Source: CAJBVG01 sp943371425
GTDB lineage: Bacteria > Bacteroidota > Bacteroidia > Sphingobacteriales > Sphingobacteriaceae
DNA length: 64,000 nt
Reading direction: 5' to 3'
Assembly (NCBI GenBank): GCA_943371425.1
Contig: CALRUR010000014.1
Span: 12,505 to 76,504, forward strand
The position numbers and the translations under genes are program-made. Within the stretch, counting starts at the first letter, position 1. Every line of letters begins with the position of its first letter. The notes below the pieces were generated by a model. That model had not been told where the DNA came from, did no database searches, and was given only the letters and a program-made list of their open reading frames with translations. Below, piece after piece: positions 22,474 to 31,238 of the stretch.

Positions 22474-24857
22474 TGTTATTCCCAGATCAAATTTATAGCA
22501 AACTAGGGTTCCAAGAAATAAAAGAAGAAATCAAAAAAGAATGCATCAGCATTATGGGCAGAACCATGGTAGATCGGATGCAATTCATCAGTAATTATGA
22601 TTTACTTCTTAAATTATTATTACAAACTCACGAGTTTAAGCAAATATTAGTTTCGGGTAGAAATTTCCCTTCAGAAAATTATTTCGATATAAAAACTTTA
22701 ACCGAACGAATTAGAGTAGAGGGCACCTATTTAATAGAAGAAGAGTTTCTAAAATTAATTCAAGCCTTGCAAACTGTGAAGGCTTGTTTGCAATTTATTA
22801 AAGATTCTGAGGGTGCTTATCCGAACATCGAATTGTTGAGTAAAGACATTGAGTTCGACCCTCAATTGATTAAATCTATAGAAAACATTATAGATTCCAA
22901 GGGCCATATAAAACCAAATGCCTCCACAGAATTAAAAGATATTTTGCATTCCATACAATCTGCAGAATCTGATGTTCGAAAAAAAATAACACAGATTTTT
23001 AAAGAATGGCAAAAGGAAGGTTATACATCAGACGGGCAGTTAACGGTGAGAGAAGGGCGAATGGTAATACCTGTTTCGGCAGAATACAAACGTAAGGCCA
23101 AAGGCTTAATTTTAGACGAATCTTCGACCGGCCAAACCGTGTACATGGAGCCAACCGAAGTGTTCGAATTAAATAACAGGATACGCGATTTGGAGTACCA
23201 AAAACGCAGAGAAATAATTAAAATTTTAACGGAGTTAACCAACCAAATCCGTCCGTATTTACCAAGTTTACAGCAGTACCATTCGTACATCAGTATTATA
23301 GACTTTATTCGTGCCAAAGCCTTGTTTGCATTACGTTTAGATGCACATTTGCCACAAATAAATAAAGACTTAAGTTTCGATTGGATCAATGCTAAACATC
23401 CTTTGTTAACCTTACATTTTACGAGCTTAAAAAAGAAAGTAATTCCTTTAAATGCAAAGTTAAATGAACAGCAACGCATCATCTTAATTTCCGGACCAAA
23501 TGCAGGAGGGAAATCCGTGGCTTTAAAAACCATTGGTTTAATACAGTTGATGTTTCAGCATGGTTTGTTATTGCCACTTTCACCCGATTCTACCTTATCA
23601 ATAGTTAAAAAAATATTGGTAGATATTGGCGACGACCAGTCGATAGAAAGTGATTTGAGTACGTATAGTGCACATCTTTCTAATATGAATGTGTTTATAC
23701 AACAAGCCACTCCACATACTTTAATTTTAATTGATGAATTTGGAACAGGTACCGATCCGAAATTTGGCGGACCAATGGCGGAGGCAGTGTTAGAAACCCT
23801 CAATCAGAAAAATGTAAAAGGAGTAATTACCACCCATTATTCAAACCTAAAAGTGTTTGCAAGTAATACAGAGGGCTTAGTAAATGCCTCGATGTTGTTT
23901 GATACCATAGAGCTGAAAGCCTTGTACCAATTAGAGATTGGGCAACCTGGCAGTTCCTATGCTTTTGAAATTGCACAGAAAACAGGATTGCCAAATAAGC
24001 TCATTCAATTAGCGAAACAAAAAGTTGGGCGCTCGCAACAAAAGGTAGATGATTTATTAATCGATTTACAAAAAGATAAGGTGAAGATTGAGGAGATGAA
24101 TAAATTGTTGACGGAAGATAAAGAGCAAACATCACTCTTACTTCAACAAAATAAACAATTGAAACAAGAGCTTGAAGACAGTAAGAAACGATTGTTGAAA
24201 GATAGTAAGGAGGAGGCGAAACGAATTTTACAGCAAGCAAATAAACTGATCGAAAATACGATTTCGGAAATAAAAGAAGTAAAAGCAGATAAAGAAGCTA
24301 CTAAGTTAATTCGTAAAAAATTGGCAGAAGAATCGGAAACACTCTTGAATACGATTAGCGAAACTAAAAAAGTTGAAAAGAATAAAGAGCAAATTTATAA
24401 GATAGGCGATTGGGTGCGATTGATAGAAAGTAATGCAGAGGGGAGAGTGCTCAATGTGCAGAAAAACAAGGCAGAGGTAGCCATTGGCGACTTACGCTCG
24501 GTTGTTTCCTTTGCAAAATTAGAGAAGTTAACGGAGAATAAAAACCAACAAAATACAAGCAGCAGTAAAAAGTTTTCGTCGGTTAAAACCTATACCGAAT
24601 CTGTGCGCGATTTTACACCACAAATAGATTTGCGCGGCATGCGCGGAGAAGAAGCATTAACGGAAGTAGAAAAATATTTAGACAAAGCTTTAATGATGGG
24701 CTTCGACCAAATCAGAATATTGCATGGCAAAGGCGATGGTATTTTAAGGAAAATTATCCGCGAATCGTTAAAGAAATACAAAGAAGTAAAATCTTTGGAA
24801 GATGAACATGTGGATTTTGGTGGAGATGGGATAACGGTGGTGAGGTTACAAGGGTGA
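22473..24857 (+). CDS. mutS2: Endonuclease MutS2 family protein
   Basis: This 794-residue protein has the MutS core and clamp, the ATPase domain with Walker A GPNAGGKSVALK (about residue 340) and Walker B LILIDEFGTGTDPKFGG, a long coiled coil (about 520-630), and a C-terminal Smr nuclease domain (DLRGMRGEEALTEVEKYLD and ILHGKGDGILRKIIRE). MutS2 suppresses recombination by resolving branched DNA and, in Bacillus, also acts on collided ribosomes. It lacks the mismatch-recognition domain of MutS1. Its length is usual. It starts at an ATG overlapping the DUF4296 stop. Confidence 0.95.
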   Translation: MLFPDQIYSKLGFQEIKEEIKKECISIMGRTMVDRMQFISNYDLLLKLLLQTHEFKQILVSGRNFPSENYFDIKTLTERIRVEGTYLIEEEFLKLIQALQTVKACLQFIKDSEGAYPNIELLSKDIEFDPQLIKSIENIIDSKGHIKPNASTELKDILHSIQSAESDVRKKITQIFKEWQKEGYTSDGQLTVREGRMVIPVSAEYKRKAKGLILDESSTGQTVYMEPTEVFELNNRIRDLEYQKRREIIKILTELTNQIRPYLPSLQQYHSYISIIDFIRAKALFALRLDAHLPQINKDLSFDWINAKHPLLTLHFTSLKKKVIPLNAKLNEQQRIILISGPNAGGKSVALKTIGLIQLMFQHGLLLPLSPDSTLSIVKKILVDIGDDQSIESDLSTYSAHLSNMNVFIQQATPHTLILIDEFGTGTDPKFGGPMAEAVLETLNQKNVKGVITTHYSNLKVFASNTEGLVNASMLFDTIELKALYQLEIGQPGSSYAFEIAQKTGLPNKLIQLAKQKVGRSQQKVDDLLIDLQKDKVKIEEMNKLLTEDKEQTSLLLQQNKQLKQELEDSKKRLLKDSKEEAKRILQQANKLIENTISEIKEVKADKEATKLIRKKLAEESETLLNTISETKKVEKNKEQIYKIGDWVRLIESNAEGRVLNVQKNKAEVAIGDLRSVVSFAKLEKLTENKNQQNTSSSKKFSSVKTYTESVRDFTPQIDLRGMRGEEALTEVEKYLDKALMMGFDQIRILHGKGDGILRKIIRESLKKYKEVKSLEDEHVDFGGDGITVVRLQG

Positions 24858-24864
24858 TTTTTTT

Positions 24865-24908
24865 ACTTTGTGAAACTCTGTGTGTACTTTGTGTCCTCTG
24901 TGACCTAA
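24865..24908. repeat. CTCTGTG/CTTTGTG repeat block (block L)
   Basis: Short units of ACTTTGTG and ACTCTGTG with irregular spacing of 9-11 bases run from 24865 to 24908 and end in CTCTGTGACCTAA (24896-24908). The same 13-mer recurs at 26335-26347 on the other side of the amidase gene. The amidase stop codon (24905-24907, minus strand) lies inside this shared 13-mer. Confidence 0.75.
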
Positions 24909-26224
24909 AAATCAATTTGTACTTTTTCAGTATAATTTCTTTTTTCTGTTTTAATTTTAATAAAGATTAAACCCTGTTTATTTAGATTATCAATTTCTAA
25001 TCTATAATCATCACTTTCCTTAAAGTAGATCAATTGCCCCAAAGAATTATAAATCATTACTTGTTTAATTTTGTCGGGAGCAATAATGTTTATTGGCATT
25101 CCATGGCTTGGGTTTGGGTAAATGAGAACATCTTTTTTTGCAGAATTATTAATCCCCAATGGAGTACAATTTGCCAAACGTATTGCCACCTGAGCCCTCA
25201 CTTTAGGTTCAATTAAATTTAAGTAATCGATGCCAGGGCAGGAAGTATACCCAGGGTTGCAACCTTGGCGGTGTCCAGCAATTACACCCAAATACATTAC
25301 TGGTGCAGCCACTGGGTGCAAAGAACTATCGTATGCATTTAGCAATTGTTCTTTCCAAAGTTTCCAAACTATTATATCATTTATAGAAGCCAATGCTGTA
25401 TCACTCGGGAGGTAACCAGTACTTTCATAATTCCCAAGCAAGCAAATGCCCATGGTATTGGTGTTTCGGGCACACATATGTGCACCTATTACATTATCAT
25501 CACCTAAAGAATCTCCTTGTCGGCCATCGTAAATATCGCCGTTAGGAGCAACTAAAAAATTGTACCCAATATCGTCCCAGCCATTAGTTTGGGTATGCAA
25601 TAAATAATAATTACGAACCGTGCCTAAATAATTAGAATCGGTATTGGAACCAGCTGCATGGTGCAGTACTATATGTTTTACTTGAGAGTACGCAGGATTT
25701 GGAGCAGGATCAGGTAAGCCGACTCTCCAAATGCTTTGATCGATGCTTTCTGGTTGGGTGTTACAATCGACGGTGCTTTTTTTTTTACTGTCCTTTAAGT
25801 AGGATTTCTTAAGCGGGGCAGCATATAATAAATTTATTCTGATGGAGCCTTCGAGGTTCCCACTGTAAAAGCTAAAAAACTGAAAGGGGTTAGTTGAAAT
25901 AAGTAGTTTTGACGATTGATTACTTCCACGTTCTGCACTTTGTTGAACGCTTTCGGTATTCTCATCGTCTTTATTTAATTCGTATTTCTCTGTACCACCT
26001 AAAAGCACATAAGAACCATTGAAATTCTGATTGTTGTTAATTTCAACTGTTAAACTGGTGCTTAAAAACTGTGGGATAATTTGAGTGTAAAAAGTGTTTT
26101 TCTTTACGGTAAATTCAATGGCTTTAAAGTGTTTACCGTTTTCTTTGATGGTTGAAACGGGACCCTCTTGCGAGTAGGCGGTAAAACAAGTTAATAAAGC
26201 AAATAAGAAAAGGATGTTTTTCAT
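24905..26224 (-). CDS. T9SS-exported N-acetylmuramoyl-L-alanine amidase (Amidase_2/PGRP)
   Basis: This is a 439-residue protein counted from the ATG at 26224, which opens a signal peptide (MKNILFLFALLTCFTAYSQ). A longer in-frame start at 26383 would translate a repeat block and is rejected. The central domain (about 160-330) is a peptidoglycan-recognition/type-2 amidase: VKHIVLHHAAGSNTDSN with the zinc His pair, WDDIGYNFLVAPNGDIYDGR, GAHMCARNTNTMGICLLGNY, and IAGHRQGC-like and SCPGIDYL with the remaining zinc ligands. The C-terminal 80 residues (IYPNPSHGMPINI, then IKQVMIYNSLGQLIY and a KIKTEKRNYTEKV end) are a T9SS type A sorting domain. Secretion to the cell surface or medium suggests attack on foreign peptidoglycan rather than self cell-wall turnover. 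Confidence 0.88.
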   Translation of the reverse strand: MKNILFLFALLTCFTAYSQEGPVSTIKENGKHFKAIEFTVKKNTFYTQIIPQFLSTSLTVEINNNQNFNGSYVLLGGTEKYELNKDDENTESVQQSAERGSNQSSKLLISTNPFQFFSFYSGNLEGSIRINLLYAAPLKKSYLKDSKKKSTVDCNTQPESIDQSIWRVGLPDPAPNPAYSQVKHIVLHHAAGSNTDSNYLGTVRNYYLLHTQTNGWDDIGYNFLVAPNGDIYDGRQGDSLGDDNVIGAHMCARNTNTMGICLLGNYESTGYLPSDTALASINDIIVWKLWKEQLLNAYDSSLHPVAAPVMYLGVIAGHRQGCNPGYTSCPGIDYLNLIEPKVRAQVAIRLANCTPLGINNSAKKDVLIYPNPSHGMPINIIAPDKIKQVMIYNSLGQLIYFKESDDYRLEIDNLNKQGLIFIKIKTEKRNYTEKVQIDF

Positions 26225-26260
26225 TAAGCGAATATAATGAAATTTGACGATATTTTTTTT

Positions 26261-26347
26261 CCTAAACACAGAGACACAAAGGCCCAGAGAGCACAGAGAA
26301 AAACACTGTGTAACTTTGTGTATACTTTGGGTTACTCTGTGACCTAA
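26261..26347. repeat. Inverted CACAGAG / CTCTGTG repeat block (block M)
   Basis: A left arm of CACAGAG and CACAAAG-type units (26265-26299) is mirrored by a right arm of CACTGTG, CTTTGTG and CTCTGTG units (26303-26341). The block ends in CTCTGTGACCTAA (26335-26347), shared with block L. It lies upstream of the amidase gene and before the scoA promoter region. Confidence 0.75.
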
Positions 26348-26431
26348 TTTTTTAAAAATATTCACAAATTCAACCTCCCTCACGGATTTTCATATTTTTA
26401 CTTATAATTGCATTAAACATTTTAGGTTACC

Positions 26432-27124
26432 ATGAATAAAGTTGTAAACAACGCCGAGGAGGCAATTAAAGATATACAAGACGGCATGACCCTCATGCTA
26501 GGTGGATTCGGGTTGTGTGGCATACCAGAGAATTGCATCAATGCATTAGTAGCGAAAGGAGTTAAGGATTTAACCTGTATTTCTAACAATGCCGGGGTAG
26601 ATGATTTTGGGATTGGCTTGATGTTGAAACAACGTCAGGTGAAGAAAATGATCTCCTCTTATGTAGGTGAGAATGCAGAGTTCGAACGACAGTTATTAAG
26701 TGGAGAATTAGAGGTAGAATTAATACCACAAGGAACCTTAGCTACCAGATGTATGGCATCGGGTTACGGAATGCCAGTAATATTTACACCGGCGGGAGTA
26801 GGCACGGAGGTAGCCATAGGTAAAGAAGTGCGTAATTTTAATGGAAAAGATTATTTAATGGAATATGCCTTCGATTCTGACTTTGCGATTGTAAAAGCTT
26901 GGAAGGGCGATACCATGGGTAATTTAATTTTCAGATCTACTGCCAGAAATTTTAACCCGGTGATGGCTATGGCGGGTAAAATTACCATTGCCGAAGTTGA
27001 ACATTTAGTTCCGGCAGGAGAGTTAGACCCCGATCAAATACACACACCAGGCATATTTGTGCACAGAATATTTGAAGGAACAAATTACGAGAAAAGAATA
27101 GAACAAAGAACGGTAGCTAATTAG
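26432..27124 (+). CDS. scoA: 3-oxoacid CoA-transferase subunit A
   Basis: This 230-residue alpha subunit of succinyl-CoA:3-ketoacid CoA-transferase transfers CoA from succinyl-CoA to acetoacetate in ketone-body and short-chain acid metabolism. Signatures are MLGGFGLCGIPENCINAL near residue 22, the CoA-binding CISNNAGVDDFGIGL, SYVGENAEFERQ, ELIPQGTLATRCMASG, and EYAFDSDFAIVKAWKGDTMGN split over about 145-170. The final VAN and stop are encoded by the following TAGCTAAT array. It lies 35 bases upstream of scoB. Confidence 0.94.
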   Translation: MNKVVNNAEEAIKDIQDGMTLMLGGFGLCGIPENCINALVAKGVKDLTCISNNAGVDDFGIGLMLKQRQVKKMISSYVGENAEFERQLLSGELEVELIPQGTLATRCMASGYGMPVIFTPAGVGTEVAIGKEVRNFNGKDYLMEYAFDSDFAIVKAWKGDTMGNLIFRSTARNFNPVMAMAGKITIAEVEHLVPAGELDPDQIHTPGIFVHRIFEGTNYEKRIEQRTVAN

Positions 27125-27153
27125 CTAATTAGCTAATTAGCCAATTAGCTAAT
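27114..27153. repeat. TAGCTAAT octamer array between scoA and scoB
   Basis: Five exact 8-base units, four identical and one with a single change (TAGCCAAT, 27138-27145), run from 27114 to 27153. The first unit encodes the last codons of scoA and the second supplies its TAG stop (27122-27124). TAGCTA is self-complementary, so the array can form hairpins within the operon mRNA. Confidence 0.9.
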
Positions 27154-27159
27154 TAAAAA

Positions 27160-27816
27160 ATGTTAGACAAAAACGGAATAGCAAAGCGCATCGCACAAGA
27201 AGTAAAAGATGGGATGTATGTAAATTTAGGAATAGGCATACCAACCTTGGTAGCCAATTATATTCCCGAAGGAATAAATGTAGTATTACAATCGGAAAAC
27301 GGATTGTTGGGAATGGGCCCATTCCCTGAGGCAGGTAAAGAAGATGCAGATTTAATTAATGCAGGCAAGCAAACTATTACCACCTTGCCAGGTTCCTCGA
27401 TATTCGATTCGGCCATGAGTTTCGGGATGATAAGAGCGCAAAAAGTAGACTTAACTATTTTAGGAGCAATGGAAGTTTCGGAACATGGAGATATTGCGAA
27501 TTGGAAGATTCCAGGTAAAATGGTAAAGGGCATGGGAGGAGCGATGGATCTAGTGGCATCGGCACAAAACATTATTGTGGCCATGCAACATGTAAATAAA
27601 GCAGGCGAATCTAAATTATTAAAAGCATGTTCACTGCCCTTAACAGGTGTTAAATGTGTTAAGAAAATAGTTACCGAATTAGCGGTACTAGAAGTTTTAC
27701 CCGAAGGAGGATTTAAATTGTTAGAGCGAGCGCCGGGTGTAAGCGTAGAAGAAATACAGAAAGCTACCGAAGGAAAATTGCTGATAGTAGGAGATGTGAA
27801 AGAGATGAGTATTTAG
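27160..27816 (+). CDS. scoB: 3-oxoacid CoA-transferase subunit B
   Basis: This 218-residue beta subunit is the partner of scoA. It carries the catalytic glutamate that forms the enzyme-CoA thioester, Glu46 in LQSENGLLGMGP. Other family motifs are GIGIPTLVANYIPEG, GSSIFDSAMSFGMIRAQKVDLTIL (split over about 86-110), GAMEVSEHGDIANWKIPG, and GGAMDLVASA. Together with scoA it forms a heterodimer in the cytoplasm. Length is usual. A palindromic hairpin follows between it and the convergent glycosylation island. Confidence 0.95.
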   Translation: MLDKNGIAKRIAQEVKDGMYVNLGIGIPTLVANYIPEGINVVLQSENGLLGMGPFPEAGKEDADLINAGKQTITTLPGSSIFDSAMSFGMIRAQKVDLTILGAMEVSEHGDIANWKIPGKMVKGMGGAMDLVASAQNIIVAMQHVNKAGESKLLKACSLPLTGVKCVKKIVTELAVLEVLPEGGFKLLERAPGVSVEEIQKATEGKLLIVGDVKEMSI

Positions 27817-27827
27817 ATTTATCAATT

Positions 27828-27866
27828 TAACTGCAATAAATAAAGTGATTTTATTTGTTGCAGTTA
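27828..27866. terminator. Bidirectional hairpin between scoB and the glycosylation island
   Basis: A 9-base perfect stem TAACTGCAA (27828-27836) with its complement (27858-27866), extended inward by AAATAAA/TTTATTT, lies between two convergent genes. There is no long T-run, so it is a weak or stem-only terminator for both directions. Confidence 0.55.
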
Positions 27867-27872
27867 TCAAAT

Positions 27873-28562
27873 CTACTTTCTACACTCATAATAACAATAA
27901 AAACCTAAGCCTTTTGAAATTCCAAACACTGATCTTTTCACATCTTTATAATAATGTTTAAGTACTGCTTCTATTTCGGCAGAGGTATTGCAGTGTTCAT
28001 AATTCATTAACACACTGTAATCTAAATTGTATTTTAATCGATATTCTATTGCTGTGGTAAGTTTCCATCCTAATGTCCACAGAAGTGTACCTTCATTGGG
28101 TACTGCTACTCTTAAAACGCCATCGTCCTTTAACAATGAATAACTTTTTTCTACCACTTCAGGTAAATTTAAAATATGTTCGAAGGTTGCAATTGTAATA
28201 ATTCTATCGTATAATTTCTCGCCATTAATTTCCGAAATATCATCGTAACAATTTCTGATGTTCGATTTCAAATCAGAATTTTCAAATAGCTCATGGAAAG
28301 GTTCAATAATATCGTAGGTTTTCGGACTTTCATATTGCAACTGATTTAAAGTTCCTGCACCAATTTCTAAAGTTGTTAATTCTGGATTTTTAACGCCATC
28401 TTTTGCTACCATTTTATGCATCCAAGCTTCCATTTTGCTTGAAAGAGAAGTTGCAACAGTTTTACCTTCTCTGTTTTTGAGGTAATGACTAGTATATATA
28501 TTTTGATATTCTGTAGGAAGTGGTTTTCTTGTTTTTGGGTAACGTTCTAAAATATTTTTCAT
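27873..28562 (-). CDS. Class I SAM-dependent methyltransferase
   Basis: This 229-residue cytoplasmic protein has a Rossmann-type methyltransferase core. The SAM-binding motif I is LTTLEIGAGTLNQ (about residue 62), followed by YDIIEPFHELF, and motif IV-like RIITIATFEHILNLPE; VLRVAVPNEGTL is motif VI. The N-terminal 60 residues are charged and lack similarity to named families. It is the last gene of a three-gene minus-strand operon (membrane protein, GT2, this), overlapping the GT2 stop by one base, so it probably methylates a sugar, lipid carrier or glycan. The substrate is unknown. Confidence 0.82.
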   Translation of the reverse strand: MKNILERYPKTRKPLPTEYQNIYTSHYLKNREGKTVATSLSSKMEAWMHKMVAKDGVKNPELTTLEIGAGTLNQLQYESPKTYDIIEPFHELFENSDLKSNIRNCYDDISEINGEKLYDRIITIATFEHILNLPEVVEKSYSLLKDDGVLRVAVPNEGTLLWTLGWKLTTAIEYRLKYNLDYSVLMNYEHCNTSAEIEAVLKHYYKDVKRSVFGISKGLGFYCYYECRK

Positions 28563-29296
28563 TATATAATTTTTTTATATCGACCTAGGGTGTAATTGAG
28601 TTTGAGCGAGAAAATATCTTTTAGCATTCTTGGAGCATGTTTCATCAAACTTACTGTTGACTCTTCACTATTTCTAAATTCTACAGGTATGCGTTTGATA
28701 CTATACTTTCTTTTTAAAGCGATGTATAAAATCTCTACATCAAAAGCAAAACTATTTACACTAGAAACAGAAAACAAATCTTTGGCAATATCATGTTTAA
28801 ATCCTTTAAAGCCACATTGTGTATCAGCTAATCCTCCAGTTATAAATTTTGTAACAAAGAATGTAAATATTTTACTTCCAATTTTACGACTAGACGAAAT
28901 TACCTCAAAATATTCGGAAGTTTTTAAAGTTCTGTCGCCTATTACCAAATCATATTTCCCCTCTAATAGCGTATTTAACATTCTATCAAATGCAATGTCT
29001 TTAAATGGGATGTCGGTATCAGTAAATAGTATGTAATTGCCATTTGCATTTTTTACACCGAGTCGCACCGCACCGCCTTTACCTTTATTAATGGGGTAAG
29101 TAAAAAACCTACAATTAAAGTTATTGGCTACTATTTCTACTTCTTTTTCATCAGAGGATCCATCATTTACAATGATTACTTCATACGTAAATGGATGCTT
29201 GTTAAGTATATCAAATAATACAGGTAAATTATTGGCTAATATTTTAGCGCCATTATAAGACGGAATAACTATGCTAAAATCTATCTTGTTCTTCAT
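28562..29296 (-). CDS. Glycosyltransferase family 2, polyprenyl/dolichyl-phosphate glucosyltransferase-like
   Basis: This 244-residue GT-A enzyme has no membrane segment. VIPSYNGAKILANNL opens the nucleotide-sugar fold; NDGSSDE, NKGKGGAVRLGVKNANG and the metal-binding LFTDTDIPFKD follow. ADTQCGFKGFKHDIA and the order of motifs match the Alg5/DPM-type branch, which attaches one sugar to a polyprenyl phosphate on the cytoplasmic face. Translationally coupled to the methyltransferase downstream and 24 bases from the membrane protein gene upstream, it probably supplies the lipid-linked sugar used by the GT-C-like proteins of the same island. Confidence 0.85.
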   Translation of the reverse strand: MKNKIDFSIVIPSYNGAKILANNLPVLFDILNKHPFTYEVIIVNDGSSDEKEVEIVANNFNCRFFTYPINKGKGGAVRLGVKNANGNYILFTDTDIPFKDIAFDRMLNTLLEGKYDLVIGDRTLKTSEYFEVISSSRKIGSKIFTFFVTKFITGGLADTQCGFKGFKHDIAKDLFSVSSVNSFAFDVEILYIALKRKYSIKRIPVEFRNSEESTVSLMKHAPRMLKDIFSLKLNYTLGRYKKII

Positions 29297-29320
29297 TTTT
29301 CAGTCCCAAAAATATCATAA

Positions 29321-31192
29321 TTATTTAATTATTACCATTTCGTATAATTCAATGTCGCCAAATTGGTAAATTTTAGTGCAATTTTTTGACTTAAGTAGCT
29401 CATTTCTAGTATTATGTGCTGTTAATGCTGGTTCTCGTTCATTAATAGGCCAATTTTTTTTGCCAGATTCATAGGCTCTGTCTACATAAATTAATATTTT
29501 ATTTGAATTTAACTTCTCTTTAGTTTGAGGGGGAAAGTCTTTTTTCAAATAAATATTAAACAAAGCTTTGGTTTGGTTTATAGAGGTTCTTCCCATTTTA
29601 CTTGATATTAGTGGTAAGGATGTAAAATGAGCTAATTGCATTGTTGAAGTTGCGAAATCATCATTTGGGTCGATAGTATAATTATAATCTTCCGAACCCG
29701 AATGATAAAACGGGATGGTTAAAATAGCTTGATAATTTTCATTTCTGTTTTTTATGGTATCCAACATCTTTTGAAATTCGATGGTCGTATTTCCTTCATA
29801 CAGAGGATTTGCAAAGTAATTTTGATGGTAGAATTTTACCGTGTCGAGTGCATTAGAAAAGTTGAATAATAAAAAAACAATCGTTAAATATTTTAATATA
29901 TTGTTCTTATCATATAGATAGCCAGCAAAAATAACAACAGAGAGCTGAAGAACTAATACAAATGGCCATGAAAACCTCGCTAAACATCTAAACTGTTCAA
30001 CAATTGGGAAAAAATCAACAATATAAAAAAAAGGGTTTAAGTAATTAGTTAAGTAATACTCATTATCGTTAAAAGAATAATCCGGACCAATAGAAATTAA
30101 TAGGCAAATAATAGTTGAAATGAATAGAATAATTAAAATATTTATATCAGTTTTTGTTCTAACGTATTGAATAAATAACTTCCTCTGATTGGTATAAAGA
30201 AACATTAATACTATGGTTGTAAGAATGTATAAGGTACCTGAACCTAAATAAGCATTCGATTCCAAAGGTACATGCTTTGCACTCGAAACAATGTATTTGA
30301 TATTATTATATACATTGGGACTTAAAAATGCATGTATGTTTAATTTCCATTCGATCCAGTTATAACCATTTGCGGATGGTAATCTTTCGGAAGCATAAAC
30401 ATCAAAATAGTTGATGGTATAATATACTGTAAACGCAGAAATTAATAAAGTTAAAGTACTTGAAAATAAATACATTAATTTATCTGAAGTATTCGTATAA
30501 AACTTTTGAATGAAATGTAGGAGAAAAAAACTGGAACTAAAAAAGAATAATATAGGAAAATAATAAAAATGAGTGAATGAACTTATAATAATTAGTACAT
30601 ATAAAAACAGTAAATTTTTAAAATAATTTTTACCAAGTTTATTGTTTTGATAGATGTTTATAAGAATTAGTACACATAGCAACAAATACAAGCTTATAGA
30701 GAGGTTAAAATGACCAAGGGCTAATCTATTTATTTGCTGACAAATCCATGGAGTTGATAAACTCACAAGAGCAATAATTAAGTTATTACTACTAAATTTC
30801 TTTACTATCTTATAGCTTACCAATGAGCTTAAAAAAACACAAATGATGAAGAATAAATTGTAATGATATATTAAATTAGCACTGTTGATAATATGATTGG
30901 AAACTAAAAACTTATAAAAAATAGAAAAAATAGGAGTATTATCTATGAAAAATATATTTTCACCATATGGATAATTGTAACCAGTAAAATGTAAAAAATC
31001 ACCTATTACTTCGTTGTTCACGTATGAAGTAAGTACATAATAATTCTTTAATCCATCATAAATAGAGTTGAATATATATTTATTAGGATAGGTTAGAATA
31101 TCATAAAAAGCATAATAACACAATAAAAATTGAATAACTAGGATGCTTAGAATTGTTATTCTTGAATTTATTTTTTTTATAAATTGATACAT
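29321..31192 (-). CDS. Polytopic membrane protein, GT-C glycosyltransferase-like
   Basis: This 623-residue integral membrane protein has about 11-12 hydrophobic helices in its first 430 residues and a soluble C-terminal part of about 170 residues. The first extracytoplasmic loop holds an acidic residue (Asp46 in NSIYDGLKNYYV), as in GT-C enzymes, and then the motif FLHFTGYNYPYGENIFF. A QFRCLARFSWPF segment before the last helices resembles the R-x-x-RF pattern of YfhO-like proteins. It is a clear paralogue of the divergent 755-residue protein (31239-33506): both share NYPYGE, QFRxxARFxW, YQxIxTxPFYxxGSE and RTSIxQT. The base composition is visibly AT-richer than in flanking genes. A GT-C activity is inferred from fold-level signs only. 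Confidence 0.65.
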   Translation of the reverse strand: MYQFIKKINSRITILSILVIQFLLCYYAFYDILTYPNKYIFNSIYDGLKNYYVLTSYVNNEVIGDFLHFTGYNYPYGENIFFIDNTPIFSIFYKFLVSNHIINSANLIYHYNLFFIICVFLSSLVSYKIVKKFSSNNLIIALVSLSTPWICQQINRLALGHFNLSISLYLLLCVLILINIYQNNKLGKNYFKNLLFLYVLIIISSFTHFYYFPILFFFSSSFFLLHFIQKFYTNTSDKLMYLFSSTLTLLISAFTVYYTINYFDVYASERLPSANGYNWIEWKLNIHAFLSPNVYNNIKYIVSSAKHVPLESNAYLGSGTLYILTTIVLMFLYTNQRKLFIQYVRTKTDINILIILFISTIICLLISIGPDYSFNDNEYYLTNYLNPFFYIVDFFPIVEQFRCLARFSWPFVLVLQLSVVIFAGYLYDKNNILKYLTIVFLLFNFSNALDTVKFYHQNYFANPLYEGNTTIEFQKMLDTIKNRNENYQAILTIPFYHSGSEDYNYTIDPNDDFATSTMQLAHFTSLPLISSKMGRTSINQTKALFNIYLKKDFPPQTKEKLNSNKILIYVDRAYESGKKNWPINEREPALTAHNTRNELLKSKNCTKIYQFGDIELYEMVIIK

Positions 31193-31238
31193 TTTATTTG
31201 TGTTAATTTGAATAATATTGATTTTTAATCAAATTACT

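Noticed and set aside
26225..26383. 53-residue N-terminal extension of the T9SS amidase
   Set aside because: It translates repeat block M and precedes a perfect signal peptide that starts at 26224.
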